From Qipengyuania marisflavi (GTDB lineage Bacteria > Pseudomonadota > Alphaproteobacteria > Sphingomonadales > Sphingomonadaceae), in NCBI RefSeq assembly GCF_005884405.1, contig NZ_VCAO01000003.1:310001-374000 (forward strand): a stretch of 64,000 nucleotides of DNA. The letters run 5' to 3'. The notes under the pieces are model-generated. The model had not been told where the DNA came from. It did no database searches and worked only from the letters and a program-made list of their open reading frames with translations. Positions 28,936-42,643 of this stretch are shown here, piece after piece. The translations under genes were made by a program, and so were the position numbers. Positions within the stretch are counted from its first letter, which is position 1. Each line of letters opens with the position of its first letter.

Positions 28936-29603
28936 CAGGGCATCCTCAATTTGCCGGGGACCATGCGCAGCCGCGCATTGCCGGAAAGGGTAATCGTGCG
29001 CGCATCCAGATCGACGAACATCCGGTCGGCGCGGAATGTCCCGGCGGGAATCTCGCCTTCGACCCCGTCTGCGCCGGTCAGCGTCTTGTCTTTCAGATTG
29101 ACCGAGACACCGCTGGCCATCATCCGGTAGCCATCGGCAGTCGCCAGCCGCATCGTCCCCGCCACTGCGACGATATCGTCATTGATGTCATATTGCCCCG
29201 CGCTGGCGGACAGCCGCGCCGGGCCATCGGTCATCAACAGCCGGGCGACCAGATCGTCCATCCGCACGATGCCTTCGGCGCTGGATTGCTGGACCGCTTC
29301 GCCCGCCGTCAGCGAGAACGGGCGGCCCTTGGCATCCTGTCCCCGATACAGCGCATTGTCGACGCGCAGCCGTTCCTTGATCATCGCCACCTTGTTGCGA
29401 TCCAGCAGGAAGCTGATCTCGCCGCGCGGACCCAGCGGAGTGATCACCATCACCGCCGCGAGCACGCCCACAGCCATCGGCAGGGCGCGCGCCAGAAAGC
29501 CGACGATCCTGTCATGGCTGCCCCCCGGCGCAGCAAAATGCTGACGCCGTGAGCGCAGCGCCTTGGCGTCCTGCGTTTCTATCCTGCGATGGGTGGTGGC
29601 CAT
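28935..29603 (-). CDS. lptC: LPS export protein LptC
   Basis: 222 aa. One N-terminal transmembrane helix (ALPMAVGVLAAVMVITPL) anchors a periplasmic OstA-like domain (GQDAKGRPFSLTAGEAVQQ, NLKDKTLTGADGVEGEIP). LptC receives LPS from the LptBFG transporter and passes it to LptA, whose gene follows in coupled translation. The exonuclease gene upstream ends 26 bases before the start, so the cluster may be one transcript. Alphaproteobacterial LptC proteins are slightly longer than the enteric form, as here. Confidence 0.9.
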   Translation of the reverse strand: MATTHRRIETQDAKALRSRRQHFAAPGGSHDRIVGFLARALPMAVGVLAAVMVITPLGPRGEISFLLDRNKVAMIKERLRVDNALYRGQDAKGRPFSLTAGEAVQQSSAEGIVRMDDLVARLLMTDGPARLSASAGQYDINDDIVAVAGTMRLATADGYRMMASGVSVNLKDKTLTGADGVEGEIPAGTFRADRMFVDLDARTITLSGNARLRMVPGKLRMP

Positions 29604-29629
29604 GATGATGCTACCTGCTCCCTGCCGCC

Positions 29630-30247
29630 TTACACGTGGCTGAAGATGTCGTGTTCATCCCAGCCGGCAATATCCAGCCGGGCACGGGCGGGGAGGAAAT
29701 CGAAGCAGGCCTGCGCCATTTCGGTGCGGCCCTCGCGCGCCAGCCGTTTTTCCAGCTCGGCCTTGAGCCGGTGCAGGAAACGCACATCCGACGCCGCATA
29801 ATCGCGCTGCGCATCGCTCAGCTCGGGGCCACCCCAATCGCTCGACTGCTGAGCCTTGGAAATGCTAGTGCCGAGCAATTCCTCGACCAGATTTTTCAGC
29901 CCGTGACGGTCGGTATAGGTCCGCGTCAGCTTGCTGGCGATCTTGGTGCAGAACACCGGCGCGGCCGTCACGCCCAGATAATATTCGATGGCTGCTAGGT
30001 CGAAGCGGGCGAAATGGTACAGCTTCACGCGGTCAGGATCGGCCAGCACCGCTTTCAGATTGGGCGCGTCATAGCTGCTACCGGGCGAAAACCGCACCAG
30101 ATGTTCATCGCCATTGCCGTCGCTGATCTGCACCAGGCACAGCCGGTCACGGATCGTCTGTAGCCCCATGGTCTCGGTATCGACGGCCAGCGGGCCATCG
30201 GCGAGCACGCCTGCGGGAAGGTCTTCTTCGTGAAAATGTACAGCCAT
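29630..30247 (-). CDS. rnd: RNase D-like 3'-5' exonuclease
   Basis: 205 aa, a single DEDDy exonuclease domain without the HRDC repeats of full-length RNase D. Catalytic acidic residues are visible in AVDTETMGL (Exo I), YHFARFDLAAIEYY (Exo II) and AQRDYAASDVRFL (Exo III, Tyr type). Acts on tRNA or other RNA 3' ends. This short form next to lptC is common in alphaproteobacteria. ATG 30247 chosen. Divergent from ung across 78 bases. Confidence 0.9.
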   Translation of the reverse strand: MAVHFHEEDLPAGVLADGPLAVDTETMGLQTIRDRLCLVQISDGNGDEHLVRFSPGSSYDAPNLKAVLADPDRVKLYHFARFDLAAIEYYLGVTAAPVFCTKIASKLTRTYTDRHGLKNLVEELLGTSISKAQQSSDWGGPELSDAQRDYAASDVRFLHRLKAELEKRLAREGRTEMAQACFDFLPARARLDIAGWDEHDIFSHV

Positions 30248-30325
30248 GCGCGCGGCCTTAGGCCGATTGGGGATGGCTGAAAAGGGGTGCTGGCGAGCGG
30301 GCGCAGCGCGGGCTAGGCCGGGGGG

Positions 30326-31009
30326 ATGACAGATCAGGCGATCCCCGGCAGTTGGCAGCCCGCGCTGGCAGCGGTGCTGGCCAGCGAACAAGCCCGCCAG
30401 CTGGGCGCATTCCTGCGCGGCGAGGAGGGGGCGGGCAAGCCGGTCTATCCCCCGCGCGGCACCCGCCTGCGCGCGCTCGAACTGACCCCGCTGGACCAGG
30501 CGAAAGTGGTGATCCTCGGGCAGGACCCCTATCATGGGCCTGGTCAGGCGATGGGGCTGAGCTTCTCGGTGCCCCACGGCGTCAAAGTGCCGCCCAGTCT
30601 GGTCAATATCTACAAGGAGCTGGAGGCAGACCTCGGCATTCCGCGCCCCGCGCATGGCGATCTGACACCTTGGGCGCAGCAGGGCGTGCTGCTGCTCAAC
30701 ACCACGCTGACGGTGGAGGGCGGCAAAGCTGGCAGCCATGCCGGGCGCGGCTGGGACGCCATCACCGATGCCTGCGTCGCGGCTGTGGCGGCGCGGGGGG
30801 AACCGGCGGTGTTTATCCTGTGGGGCAGCCATGCTCAGGGCAAAGCCAAGCGCGTCGCCGGGCTGCGCGGCGGATCGCACTGTCTTATCGAAAGCCCGCA
30901 CCCCAGCCCGCTATCCGCCTATCGCGGTTTTTTCGGTAGCCGCCCGTTCAGCCGCGCCAACGCGTTTCTCGCCAAGCATGGACGCGGGGGCATCGACTGG
31001 TCATTGTAG
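30326..31009 (+). CDS. ung: Uracil-DNA glycosylase
   Basis: 227-aa family 1 enzyme that removes uracil from DNA as the first step of base excision repair. Water-activating Asp67 lies in VILGQDPYHGPGQA; uracil-recognition motifs LLLNTTLTVEGG and the DNA-intercalation loop HPSPLSAYRGFFGSRPFSRA are intact. The next gene starts five bases after the stop. Confidence 0.96.
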   Translation: MTDQAIPGSWQPALAAVLASEQARQLGAFLRGEEGAGKPVYPPRGTRLRALELTPLDQAKVVILGQDPYHGPGQAMGLSFSVPHGVKVPPSLVNIYKELEADLGIPRPAHGDLTPWAQQGVLLLNTTLTVEGGKAGSHAGRGWDAITDACVAAVAARGEPAVFILWGSHAQGKAKRVAGLRGGSHCLIESPHPSPLSAYRGFFGSRPFSRANAFLAKHGRGGIDWSL

Positions 31010-31013
31010 CATT

Positions 31014-31340
31014 ATGACCGAAGCCGAAGCCCGCCAGCACCTGATCGCCCGCCGCGAGGAGCTGGCGCAGGAAGACCGCATCAGCGCCGAGGGCCGTGCA
31101 CCGGTCAAGCTGGAACAGGACAGCGTGGGCCGCCTGTCGCGCATGGACGCGATGCAGCAGCAGGCGATGGCGCAGGCCGCCGAACGCCGCCGCCAGGCCG
31201 AACGCAAGCGGATCGCAGCGGCACTGGTCCGGCTGAACGATGGCGAATGGGGCTATTGCGCCACCTGCGGCAAAGCGATCGCGCCGCAGCGGCTGGCCAA
31301 TGATCCGAGTGTGGCGAGCTGCGTGACCTGCGCCGCATAG
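31014..31340 (+). CDS. TraR/DksA-family zinc-finger protein
   Basis: 108 aa. A helical N-terminal part rich in Gln/Arg/Ala is followed by a C4 zinc finger CATCGKAIAPQRLANDPSVA...CVTC. The family binds the secondary channel of RNA polymerase and modulates initiation, often with ppGpp. It is shorter than canonical DksA (151 aa) and lacks the full coiled-coil length, so it belongs with the TraR-like members. Four bases separate its ATG from the ung stop. A second, shorter relative lies at 59895. Confidence 0.88.
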   Translation: MTEAEARQHLIARREELAQEDRISAEGRAPVKLEQDSVGRLSRMDAMQQQAMAQAAERRRQAERKRIAAALVRLNDGEWGYCATCGKAIAPQRLANDPSVASCVTCAA

Positions 31341-31427
31341 CTATTCATTGGCTCGCGCGCTCGTCAACAGGGGTGGCCCAATCGCATTTCCCCTTGATCC
31401 TGCGCGTCAAATCGCCATTATGGTGCA

Positions 31428-31751
31428 ATGCAGCATAATTCTCCCACGATCGCCGATCTCGGCCAGACGCTCGCGCAGGCTATCCGTAACAAGCAGATGG
31501 TGCAGGCGGTGTACAACGCCGTGCCGATGGATCTGGCGCCGCATCAGATTTTCGTGCGCAATGATGCGCTGTATGTGAGCGCGTTCAATCCGCAGAAGAA
31601 GCGGCGCGAGGACGAAAGCCCGGCACTGGGTCATTTCAAGATTGCAGGCCTGACGAATTTGCATCTGACACAGGACCAATTCGCCCCCTTACCCGAGGAA
31701 GGCCGCCGCCTGCCGCGTGAGAGCGATCAGCTGATCTTTGCCATCGATTAA
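31428..31751 (+). CDS. Hypothetical protein with WYL-like features
   Basis: 107-aa soluble protein. The segment LAQAIRNKQMVQAVYNAVPMDLAPHQIFVRNDALYVSAFN has the 'short helix, basic strand, YN, EPH-like, then LYVxA' pattern of WYL ligand-sensing domains. The other parts of a WYL regulator are absent. Start ATG 31428 without a strong ribosome binding site. Convergent with gltD, with six bases between stops. Function unknown; the WYL resemblance is by eye and uncertain. Confidence 0.7.
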   Translation: MQHNSPTIADLGQTLAQAIRNKQMVQAVYNAVPMDLAPHQIFVRNDALYVSAFNPQKKRREDESPALGHFKIAGLTNLHLTQDQFAPLPEEGRRLPRESDQLIFAID

Positions 31752-31757
31752 GCCGCC

Positions 31758-33194
31758 TCAGCGCGGCAGTTCGCTGGTGCCCATCAGTGCTTCGTCCACG
31801 CTGCGCGCGCACTGGCGGCCTTCGCGGATGGCCCACACGACCAGGCTTTGCCCGCGCCGCATATCGCCGCAGGTGAAGATGCCCGCCTCGCTGGTGGCAT
31901 AGGCCTGCGTATCGGCGGCGACATTGCCGCGCTGGTCCAGCGATACCCCGGCACGGTCGAGCAGGCCGCGGCGTTTGGGGCCGGTGAAGCCCATCGCCAG
32001 CAGGATCAGATCGGCTGGCAGGGTGAAGGCGCTGCCGGGCACTTCGGAAATCCGGCCATCCACCCATTCGATGCGCACGCATTCCAGCCCCGCGACATCG
32101 CCATTCTCGTCCACCACGCGCTTGGCCAGCACGGCAAAATCGCGGGTCACGCCTTCGTCATGCGATGACGTGGTGCGCAGCTTCATCGGCCAATCGGGCC
32201 AGGTCAGACCCTTGTCCTCTTTTTCCGGCGGCTGCGGCATGATCTCCAGCTGGGTGACGCTGACCGCGCCCTGCCGGTTGGAGGTGCCGACACAGTCGCT
32301 GCCGGTATCGCCGCCGCCGATCACGATGACATGCTTGCCGGTCGCGGACAGTGTGCCGCGCGGCGCGGCGCGCACTTCGTCATCGCCCGCATTGCGCTTG
32401 TTCTGCTGGGTCAGGAATTCCATCGCCAGCCGCACGCCGGGCAGTTCGGCACCGGGAATGTCGAGCTGGCGCGCTTCCTCTGCGCCGCCTGCCAGCACGA
32501 TGGCATCGAAATTCTCTTTCAGCGCGCTGAAGCTGACCTCGACCCCAACCTCGCTGCTGGTGCGGAACTGGACGCCCTCGGCCTCCATCTGCACCGCGCG
32601 GCGATTGATCAGGTGCTTTTCCATCTTGAAGTCGGGAATGCCGTAACGCAGCAGGCCGCCGATCCGGTCGCTCTTTTCAAACACTGTGACCGCATGACCG
32701 GCACGCGCCAATTGCTGGGCGCAGGCCATCCCGGCGGGACCGCTGCCAATTACGGCGACCGATTTGCCGCTGCGTCTGTCTGCCGGTTCGGGTTTGATCC
32801 AGCCATTGTGCCACCCCTTGTCGACAATCGCACATTCGATCGATTTGATCGTCACCGGCGCGTCACCAATGTTGAGCGTGCAGGCGGCTTCGCACGGGGC
32901 GGGGCAGATGCGCCCGGTAAACTCGGGAAAATTGTTGGTGGAGTGCAGGACAGTCAGCGCGCGCCGCCAGTCGTCCTCGTATACCAGATTGTTCCAGTCG
33001 GGGATGATGTTGTTGACCGGGCAGCCGGTGTGGCAAAACGGGATACCGCAATCCATGCAGCGCGCGGCCTGCTCGCGCAGAATATCCTCTGGCGGCGTGA
33101 GCGTGAATTCCTTGTAATCGCGCAGCCGCGCTTCGGGGGCGAGCGTATCGCGTTCGCGCCGTTCAAATTCGAGGAAGCCGGTTTCCTTACCCAT
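31758..33194 (-). CDS. gltD: Glutamate synthase (NADPH) small subunit
   Basis: 478 aa. Passes electrons from NADPH via FAD and iron-sulfur clusters to GltB for glutamate synthesis from glutamine and 2-oxoglutarate. N-terminal cluster cysteines are in [17 protein letters not shown] and [11 protein letters not shown]. The FAD site is [17 protein letters not shown] and the NADPH site [15 protein letters not shown]. The conserved C-terminal [18 protein letters not shown] is present. It follows gltB by five bases on the same strand and forms an operon with it. Confidence 0.97.
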   Translation of the reverse strand: MGKETGFLEFERRERDTLAPEARLRDYKEFTLTPPEDILREQAARCMDCGIPFCHTGCPVNNIIPDWNNLVYEDDWRRALTVLHSTNNFPEFTGRICPAPCEAACTLNIGDAPVTIKSIECAIVDKGWHNGWIKPEPADRRSGKSVAVIGSGPAGMACAQQLARAGHAVTVFEKSDRIGGLLRYGIPDFKMEKHLINRRAVQMEAEGVQFRTSSEVGVEVSFSALKENFDAIVLAGGAEEARQLDIPGAELPGVRLAMEFLTQQNKRNAGDDEVRAAPRGTLSATGKHVIVIGGGDTGSDCVGTSNRQGAVSVTQLEIMPQPPEKEDKGLTWPDWPMKLRTTSSHDEGVTRDFAVLAKRVVDENGDVAGLECVRIEWVDGRISEVPGSAFTLPADLILLAMGFTGPKRRGLLDRAGVSLDQRGNVAADTQAYATSEAGIFTCGDMRRGQSLVVWAIREGRQCARSVDEALMGTSELPR

Positions 33195-33199
33195 ATCGC

Positions 33200-37867
<4,668 letters not shown>

Positions 37868-38001
37868 GAGTGGAAACGTCCTCCTCCGCGCCCCCGTCCG
37901 GCCGCGCCATATTGGCGGGGTGTTCGGGAGCCGGTTTCGTCAACGTCCCGCAGGACGCCGATAAAATTGCGTGAGAAATCGTCATGGCTGCATGAAAAGT
38001 A

Positions 38002-38029
38002 TTTTGCAACTGCGAAGGGCGTAGCAAAA
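38002..38029. promoter_or_regulatory. Interrupted palindrome upstream of gltB
   Basis: TTTTG (38002-38006) pairs with CAAAA (38025-38029) and CTGCG with CGTAG inside it, leaving a three-base bulge and an AAGGG loop, in a locally A+T-rich stretch 135 bases upstream of the gltB ATG. It could be an operator for nitrogen control or a terminator-like element; neither is shown. The rest of 37868-38108 holds nothing recognisable. Confidence 0.3.
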
Positions 38030-38108
38030 TTTCACGCGCGGCAAGTTTTTGCCTGGGCGCAGAGATGTGGCCGGTGTGGATTCGTATGCGCGGGAGGGGT
38101 CGTGCCGC

Positions 38109-39095
38109 CTAGCGCGGCTTGCCGGTTTGCGAGAGCCGGTCGAGCGCGCTGCGCAGGATCGCCTGCGAATCCGCGTCAGGCTGGCCGCTGTCCTCTGGCG
38201 TATCAGCTGGCATTTCGGGATGAAGGCAAGTGACCACTTCATCGCCGCGCTCGCCATGAGGTTTAGCGGTAACTTCAGCCGGCCAATCGCCCTGCTCGCG
38301 GTGATGCGCCAGAGCGCGGCCCAGCCGGTCGGTCAGATCGGCGAGGCTGAGATCGCCCAGTGCCTGTTCAATGACGGGTTCGGCTTGATCCTCAAGGGGC
38401 GTGTCCGGGGCGCTGTCCTCTGTTGGTTCGTCCAGCGGTGGTGGCGGTGCCAGAACGATGTCGGGTTCTTCCGCAGCAGGTTCGGGCTCAGGCAATTCGT
38501 CAGGCTCGACCTCGTCTTGCTCGTTCTCTTCCCGCCATGCTTCAAGCAGCGCGTCGCCGGAACAATCCCCGTCCTCGAAAGCCGGTTCTGCTGGCTCCTC
38601 GATCTCGGTAAATTCGTCATAGGGTTCGGGCGGCAGCGGGGCAGCGATGCCTTCTTCGCCAATGTCTTCGCGCGCATTGAGGATGCGGTGCGGTGCGGTG
38701 GTGGCTTCCGGCTCTGCGGGTGTCGCATCGTCGGCAGTTTCAACCTCTTCGCTGGACCATGCTGGCGCATCGGCCTCGTCAGCGTCCCACTCCGTGTCAG
38801 AATCGCTTTCAACTGCGCCCTCATTCAGCGCCGCGATCCGCAGCGCGATGACCAGCCCCAGCACAAAGCCCAGCAGCGCAGCGAGCGCCGATATGGCCGC
38901 GCGTCCGGTCAGGCCCAGCGGCGGTGCCGCAGCGGGCAGCACCGAACCAAGTCCCAGCCGGGTGGAAATGGCGTTGTGAACCTCTGCCGGCATCACGAAC
39001 AAGCCGCCGCCCAGCAACAGCGCGAACCACAGCGCCACAAGGTATTTGAACGCCGGGTGGCTGCTGATCGGTGGTTTGGTGGTTGCGGTCGTCAT
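38109..39095 (-). CDS. Uncharacterised membrane protein with long acidic tail
   Basis: 328 aa. Two hydrophobic segments near the N-terminus (LVALWFALLLGGGLFVM, and AISALAALLGFVLGLVIALRIAAL) are followed by about 200 residues dominated by Glu, Asp, Pro and Ala, with a slightly more ordered stretch EQALGDLSLADLTDRLGRALAHHREQ near residue 245. With two spans, both termini are on the same side, probably cytoplasmic. No known domain is recognised. It stands between the glycosyltransferase and gltB, transcribed in the same direction, 39 bases after the glycosyltransferase stop. Confidence 0.75.
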   Translation of the reverse strand: MTTATTKPPISSHPAFKYLVALWFALLLGGGLFVMPAEVHNAISTRLGLGSVLPAAAPPLGLTGRAAISALAALLGFVLGLVIALRIAALNEGAVESDSDTEWDADEADAPAWSSEEVETADDATPAEPEATTAPHRILNAREDIGEEGIAAPLPPEPYDEFTEIEEPAEPAFEDGDCSGDALLEAWREENEQDEVEPDELPEPEPAAEEPDIVLAPPPPLDEPTEDSAPDTPLEDQAEPVIEQALGDLSLADLTDRLGRALAHHREQGDWPAEVTAKPHGERGDEVVTCLHPEMPADTPEDSGQPDADSQAILRSALDRLSQTGKPR

Positions 39096-39134
39096 GCTTG
39101 CCCCATGAAATGCTGTGCAGTCAGGGCGCGGCGG

Positions 39135-40352
39135 TTACTGCCGGTCCTCGCCATGCCTTAGCAATGTTTGGTAAACGGCCCGATAACGCTCTATGTTCCG
39201 TGCCCAATCGTGATGCTCTGTAACATGGCGGCGTGCGCGGTCCTGCATGGCGGGCCAGCTGGCGCGATCGGCGATGAAATCGGCCAGTGCTGCGGCGATG
39301 CCCGCCGGGTCATCGGGCGGGAACAGCAGCCCGGTTTCCCCGTCACGGATCAGCTCGCGATGCCCGCCCACATTGCTGGCGGCCACGATCCGCCGCTGCG
39401 CCATCGCCTCCAGCGGTTTGAGCGGGGTGACCAGATCGGTCAGGCGGCTTTGCTTGCGCGGATAGGCCAGCACGTCGATCAGCGAATAATACCGCTCCAC
39501 CACATCATGCGGCACGCGCCCGGTGAAGACAATCGCCTGCGCTGCGGGGGAAGCGGCGGCCTGCGCGCGCAAGGCCGCATCCATCGGCCCGCCGCCCACC
39601 AGCAGCAATTGCGCGCCGGGATGGCGTTTGCGCAGCGCGGGTACGGCGGCGATCAGATCGTCCAGCCCTTCATAATCGTAAAAGCTGCCGATAAAGCCGA
39701 TTACTGGCCCGTCGGTTACGCCAATCTCCGCGGCCAAGGCGCTGTCGCGCGGGGGCGGATCGCCGAAAAGCGTCAGGTCCACACCATTGGGCGACAGGCT
39801 AATCTTGGCGGCATCATGGCCGCGCCCCACCAGATCGTTGCGCAGCCCTTCGCAGATGGTGAACACCGCATCGGCCCCGGCGACCACGCGGTTTTCCAAA
39901 GCGCGGGTCAGGCGGTATTTGACCGATCCTGCGCTGCCGGTGCCATTGCCCACTGCGGCGTCTTCCCAAAAGGCGCGGATTTCATAGACAAACGGAATGC
40001 CCAGCCGCCGCGCGGCGCGCAGTCCGGCCATACCGCACAATGCGGGCGAGTGCGCGTGGATCACATCGGGCCGCCACTGCGCGCAGAGCTGTTCGATCCC
40101 TGTGCCCAGCGCCGCGATCTCGCGCCATTCGCGCAGGCCGGGCGGCCCCGCTGGCGGTTTGCCCGGCGCGCGGTGGAAGGTCAGCCCCTCGACCGTCTCC
40201 ACTTCCGGCCCCTCGGCGGCATGACGCGCGCCGGTGATGCCGCGCACTTCAACGCCTGACGCTTGCAGGCTTTTAAAAATGGCCCGCGTGCGGAAGGTAT
40301 AGCCAGAATGCAGCGGCAGCGAGTGATCGAGGATGTGCAGAACGCGCGTCAT
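39135..40352 (-). CDS. Glycosyltransferase, exosortase A system-associated type
   Basis: 405-aa GT4-family enzyme. The opening RVLHILDHSLPLHSGYTFRT closely fits the exosortase A-associated glycosyltransferase subfamily (TIGR04063-like). GT-B features follow: SPNGVDLTLF, GFIGSFYDYEGLDDLIAA, and the nucleotide-sugar site around PLKPLEAMAQRRIVAASNVGGHRE. Expected to add a sugar during exopolysaccharide or protein-linked glycan synthesis at the inner membrane. Divergent from the O-glycosylation ligase genes across about 84 bases. No exosortase gene is visible in this window. Confidence 0.88.
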   Translation of the reverse strand: MTRVLHILDHSLPLHSGYTFRTRAIFKSLQASGVEVRGITGARHAAEGPEVETVEGLTFHRAPGKPPAGPPGLREWREIAALGTGIEQLCAQWRPDVIHAHSPALCGMAGLRAARRLGIPFVYEIRAFWEDAAVGNGTGSAGSVKYRLTRALENRVVAGADAVFTICEGLRNDLVGRGHDAAKISLSPNGVDLTLFGDPPPRDSALAAEIGVTDGPVIGFIGSFYDYEGLDDLIAAVPALRKRHPGAQLLLVGGGPMDAALRAQAAASPAAQAIVFTGRVPHDVVERYYSLIDVLAYPRKQSRLTDLVTPLKPLEAMAQRRIVAASNVGGHRELIRDGETGLLFPPDDPAGIAAALADFIADRASWPAMQDRARRHVTEHHDWARNIERYRAVYQTLLRHGEDRQ

Positions 40353-40436
40353 TGTCCTATGGTTGCCACCACAGGCTTAACGGCGCGTCAACCGTGCAAA
40401 GGCTAGGGAAGCCGCGACAATGACCGGGACCGCCGC

Positions 40437-40637
40437 TTGATCGACTATTTCGCCCTCGCGCTGACGCATGGCCTGCTGCTGCTGGCGGTGCTGCGCATTG
40501 TGATGCGTGATGCGCTGGATAGCGAAGACCCGCTGGCCGGGGCCGAGCCCGATGCGACAGGGGCGGATGACGCGCCCGAACCGCTGCGCCGCAATCGTCG
40601 CAAACGCGCCAAGTCGGCGGACCGCCGCGATGCTTGA
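40437..40637 (+). CDS. Small membrane protein next to O-glycosylation ligase
   Basis: 66 aa from a TTG start. One N-terminal hydrophobic helix (YFALALTHGLLLLAVLRIVM) is followed by an acidic then strongly basic tail (RRNRRKRAK). It overlaps the ligase gene by eight bases, so the two should be co-translated. The pattern suggests a single-span partner of the membrane ligase. No family recognised; it could be missed by gene finders because of TTG and size. Confidence 0.6.
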   Translation: MIDYFALALTHGLLLLAVLRIVMRDALDSEDPLAGAEPDATGADDAPEPLRRNRRKRAKSADRRDA

Positions 40638-42024
40638 CCTCGCGCTGTTCCTGTTCGTCATGACGCTGTTCGCGCTGGGGATTCGGCGGCCCTTTATCTG
40701 GGTGCTGGCCTATCTCTATATCGACGTCCTGGCCCCGCAGAAGATCGGCTGGGCACTGGCGTCAGCCTTCCCCATATCCTTTATCGCTTTCCTGCTGGCG
40801 TTTGCCGGGTGGGCGATTGCCGACACCAAGTCCGGCACCCGCTTTACCGTGCGGCAGGGTATTCTGGCGGTGCTGCTGCTGTATTGTTTCTGGACCACGC
40901 AGAACGCCGATTTTCCGATTGATGCCGCGTTCAAATGGGAATGGGTGTGGAAGGCGCTGGTGTTCGCGATTTTCCTGCCCTTCACACTGACCACGCGGCT
41001 GCGGATCGAGGCGGCGCTGCTGACCCTGGTGCTCACCGCCGGGGCAATTATCATCAGCGCGGGCATGAAAACCGCGCTGGGCGGCGGCGGTTACGGCAGC
41101 CTCTATCTGTTCGTGAATGACAATTCGAACATCTATGAAAGCTCCACTCTGGCCACTGTGGCGGTGGCGATCATTCCCATCACCTGGTGGCTGGCGCGGC
41201 ATGGCACGATCTTCCCGCCTGACTGGCGTGTGAAGACTTTCGCCGCCTTGCTGACATTTGCCTGCCTGCTGATCCCGGTGGGGACCGAAGCGCGCACCGG
41301 CCTGCTGTGCATTGCCGTTCTGGGCGTGATGTTACTGCGCGATGCCAAGCGGCGGTTCACCTATATTGCGCTGGCGGCGGCGCTGGGCGTCGTGGCGCTG
41401 CCGTTCCTGCCGCAGAGCTGGTATGACCGGATGGCGACCATTACCCAGCCATCGGGCGATCAATCCGCCTCCACCCGGATGGCAGTGTGGGACTGGACGA
41501 TAGATTATGCCGCTGAAAACCCGCTGGGCGGCGGCTTCGATGCCTATCGCGGCAACAGCTTTACCTACCGGATGCCGGTGACCGAGACCGAGGGCAACAC
41601 CACTTCGGTCGAGATGAAAAAGGTCACCGACGATTCGCGCGCCTATCATTCTTCGGTGTTCGAGATGCTGGGCGAGCAGGGCTATCCCGGCCTGATCCTG
41701 TGGCTGGCGCTGCACGCGATCGGGCTGATCCAGATGGAAAAGGTCCGGCGGCGCTGGCGGCACAAACAGGGCGGGGCCGAACAGTGGCAGGCGCCGCTGG
41801 CCAGTGCGCTGCAATTTGCGCAGATCGTCTATCTGGTCGGCGCCTTGTTTCAGGGGATCGCGTACCAGCCGGTGATCCTGATGCTGATCGGCGCGCAGAT
41901 TGCGCTGGCGAACCATTGCCGGATGCGCGAATCAGCGCGTGCTGAGGCGGACCGGCTGGCTGCACGGCAGACCCGCCGCCAGCCGCGCGCAGACCCCGTC
42001 GGCGGTGATCCTGCCATGCCGTAG
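40630..42024 (+). CDS. Putative O-glycosylation ligase, exosortase A-associated (Wzy-like)
   Basis: 464-aa polytopic membrane protein with about 10-12 hydrophobic segments. The start MLDLALFLFVMTLFALGIRR and the PFIWVLAYLYIDVLAPQ segment fit the exosortase A-associated ligase family (TIGR03097-like). A periplasmic loop with GGGFDAYRGNSF and YHSSVFEMLGEQGYPGL matches the WaaL/Wzy O-antigen ligase pattern. Probably transfers a lipid-linked glycan to a protein or polymerises it in the periplasm. Strict function is unproven; the exosortase itself lies elsewhere. Confidence 0.87.
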   Translation: MLDLALFLFVMTLFALGIRRPFIWVLAYLYIDVLAPQKIGWALASAFPISFIAFLLAFAGWAIADTKSGTRFTVRQGILAVLLLYCFWTTQNADFPIDAAFKWEWVWKALVFAIFLPFTLTTRLRIEAALLTLVLTAGAIIISAGMKTALGGGGYGSLYLFVNDNSNIYESSTLATVAVAIIPITWWLARHGTIFPPDWRVKTFAALLTFACLLIPVGTEARTGLLCIAVLGVMLLRDAKRRFTYIALAAALGVVALPFLPQSWYDRMATITQPSGDQSASTRMAVWDWTIDYAAENPLGGGFDAYRGNSFTYRMPVTETEGNTTSVEMKKVTDDSRAYHSSVFEMLGEQGYPGLILWLALHAIGLIQMEKVRRRWRHKQGGAEQWQAPLASALQFAQIVYLVGALFQGIAYQPVILMLIGAQIALANHCRMRESARAEADRLAARQTRRQPRADPVGGDPAMP

Positions 42025-42133
42025 CGGCACCGGCGCGGCCATTGCGCCCTGCCTTTTGATGCGCCATGACGTTTGCGTAAACCGCGCGGGTGTGCCCTGC
42101 GCGAACCACCGCAATCACACGCAGGAGACGCGC

Positions 42134-42583
42134 ATGACCCCGCAGGAAATCGCAGCCAAGCTTGGCGAAACCATCGGCACCAGCGAATGGGCCGAGATGG
42201 ATCAGGACCGCATCAACAAATTCGCCGATGCCACCGGCGATCACCAGTTCATCCATATCAATGAAGAAGCCGCCAAGATGACCCCGTTCGGCGGGACCAT
42301 CGCGCATGGCTTTCTGACGCTGTCGATGATCCCCTACCTCACCGCCAACAGCGATGTGCCGCGGATGGACGGGATCAAGATGGCGGTGAATTACGGCGGC
42401 AACAAAACCCGCTTCATCTCGCCCGTCCGCAGCGGCAAGCGCATTCGCGGCCACTGGAAGCTGACCGAAATGACCGAAAAGCGCCCCGGCCAGTGGCAGC
42501 AGGCCTGCGAGATTACCATCGAGATCGAAGGCGAGGACAAACCCGCCCTGATCACCGAATGGATGACCATGTATTTCGTCTGA
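42134..42583 (+). CDS. MaoC-family (R)-specific enoyl-CoA hydratase
   Basis: 149-aa hotdog-fold protein. Catalytic signature DRINKFADATGDHQFIHINEEAA contains the Asp/His dyad, followed by GTIAHGFLTLSM. Family members hydrate 2-enoyl-CoA to (R)-3-hydroxyacyl-CoA, supplying PHA monomers or taking part in beta-oxidation. GGAG lies at good spacing before ATG. A thiolase gene follows 60 bases later, so the two are probably co-expressed. Confidence 0.93.
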   Translation: MTPQEIAAKLGETIGTSEWAEMDQDRINKFADATGDHQFIHINEEAAKMTPFGGTIAHGFLTLSMIPYLTANSDVPRMDGIKMAVNYGGNKTRFISPVRSGKRIRGHWKLTEMTEKRPGQWQQACEITIEIEGEDKPALITEWMTMYFV

Positions 42584-42643
42584 TCCGCCTTTCCTCCCCG
42601 GCAGAAACAGACCCCCTCATTCAACCTATCTGAAGGAATGACC

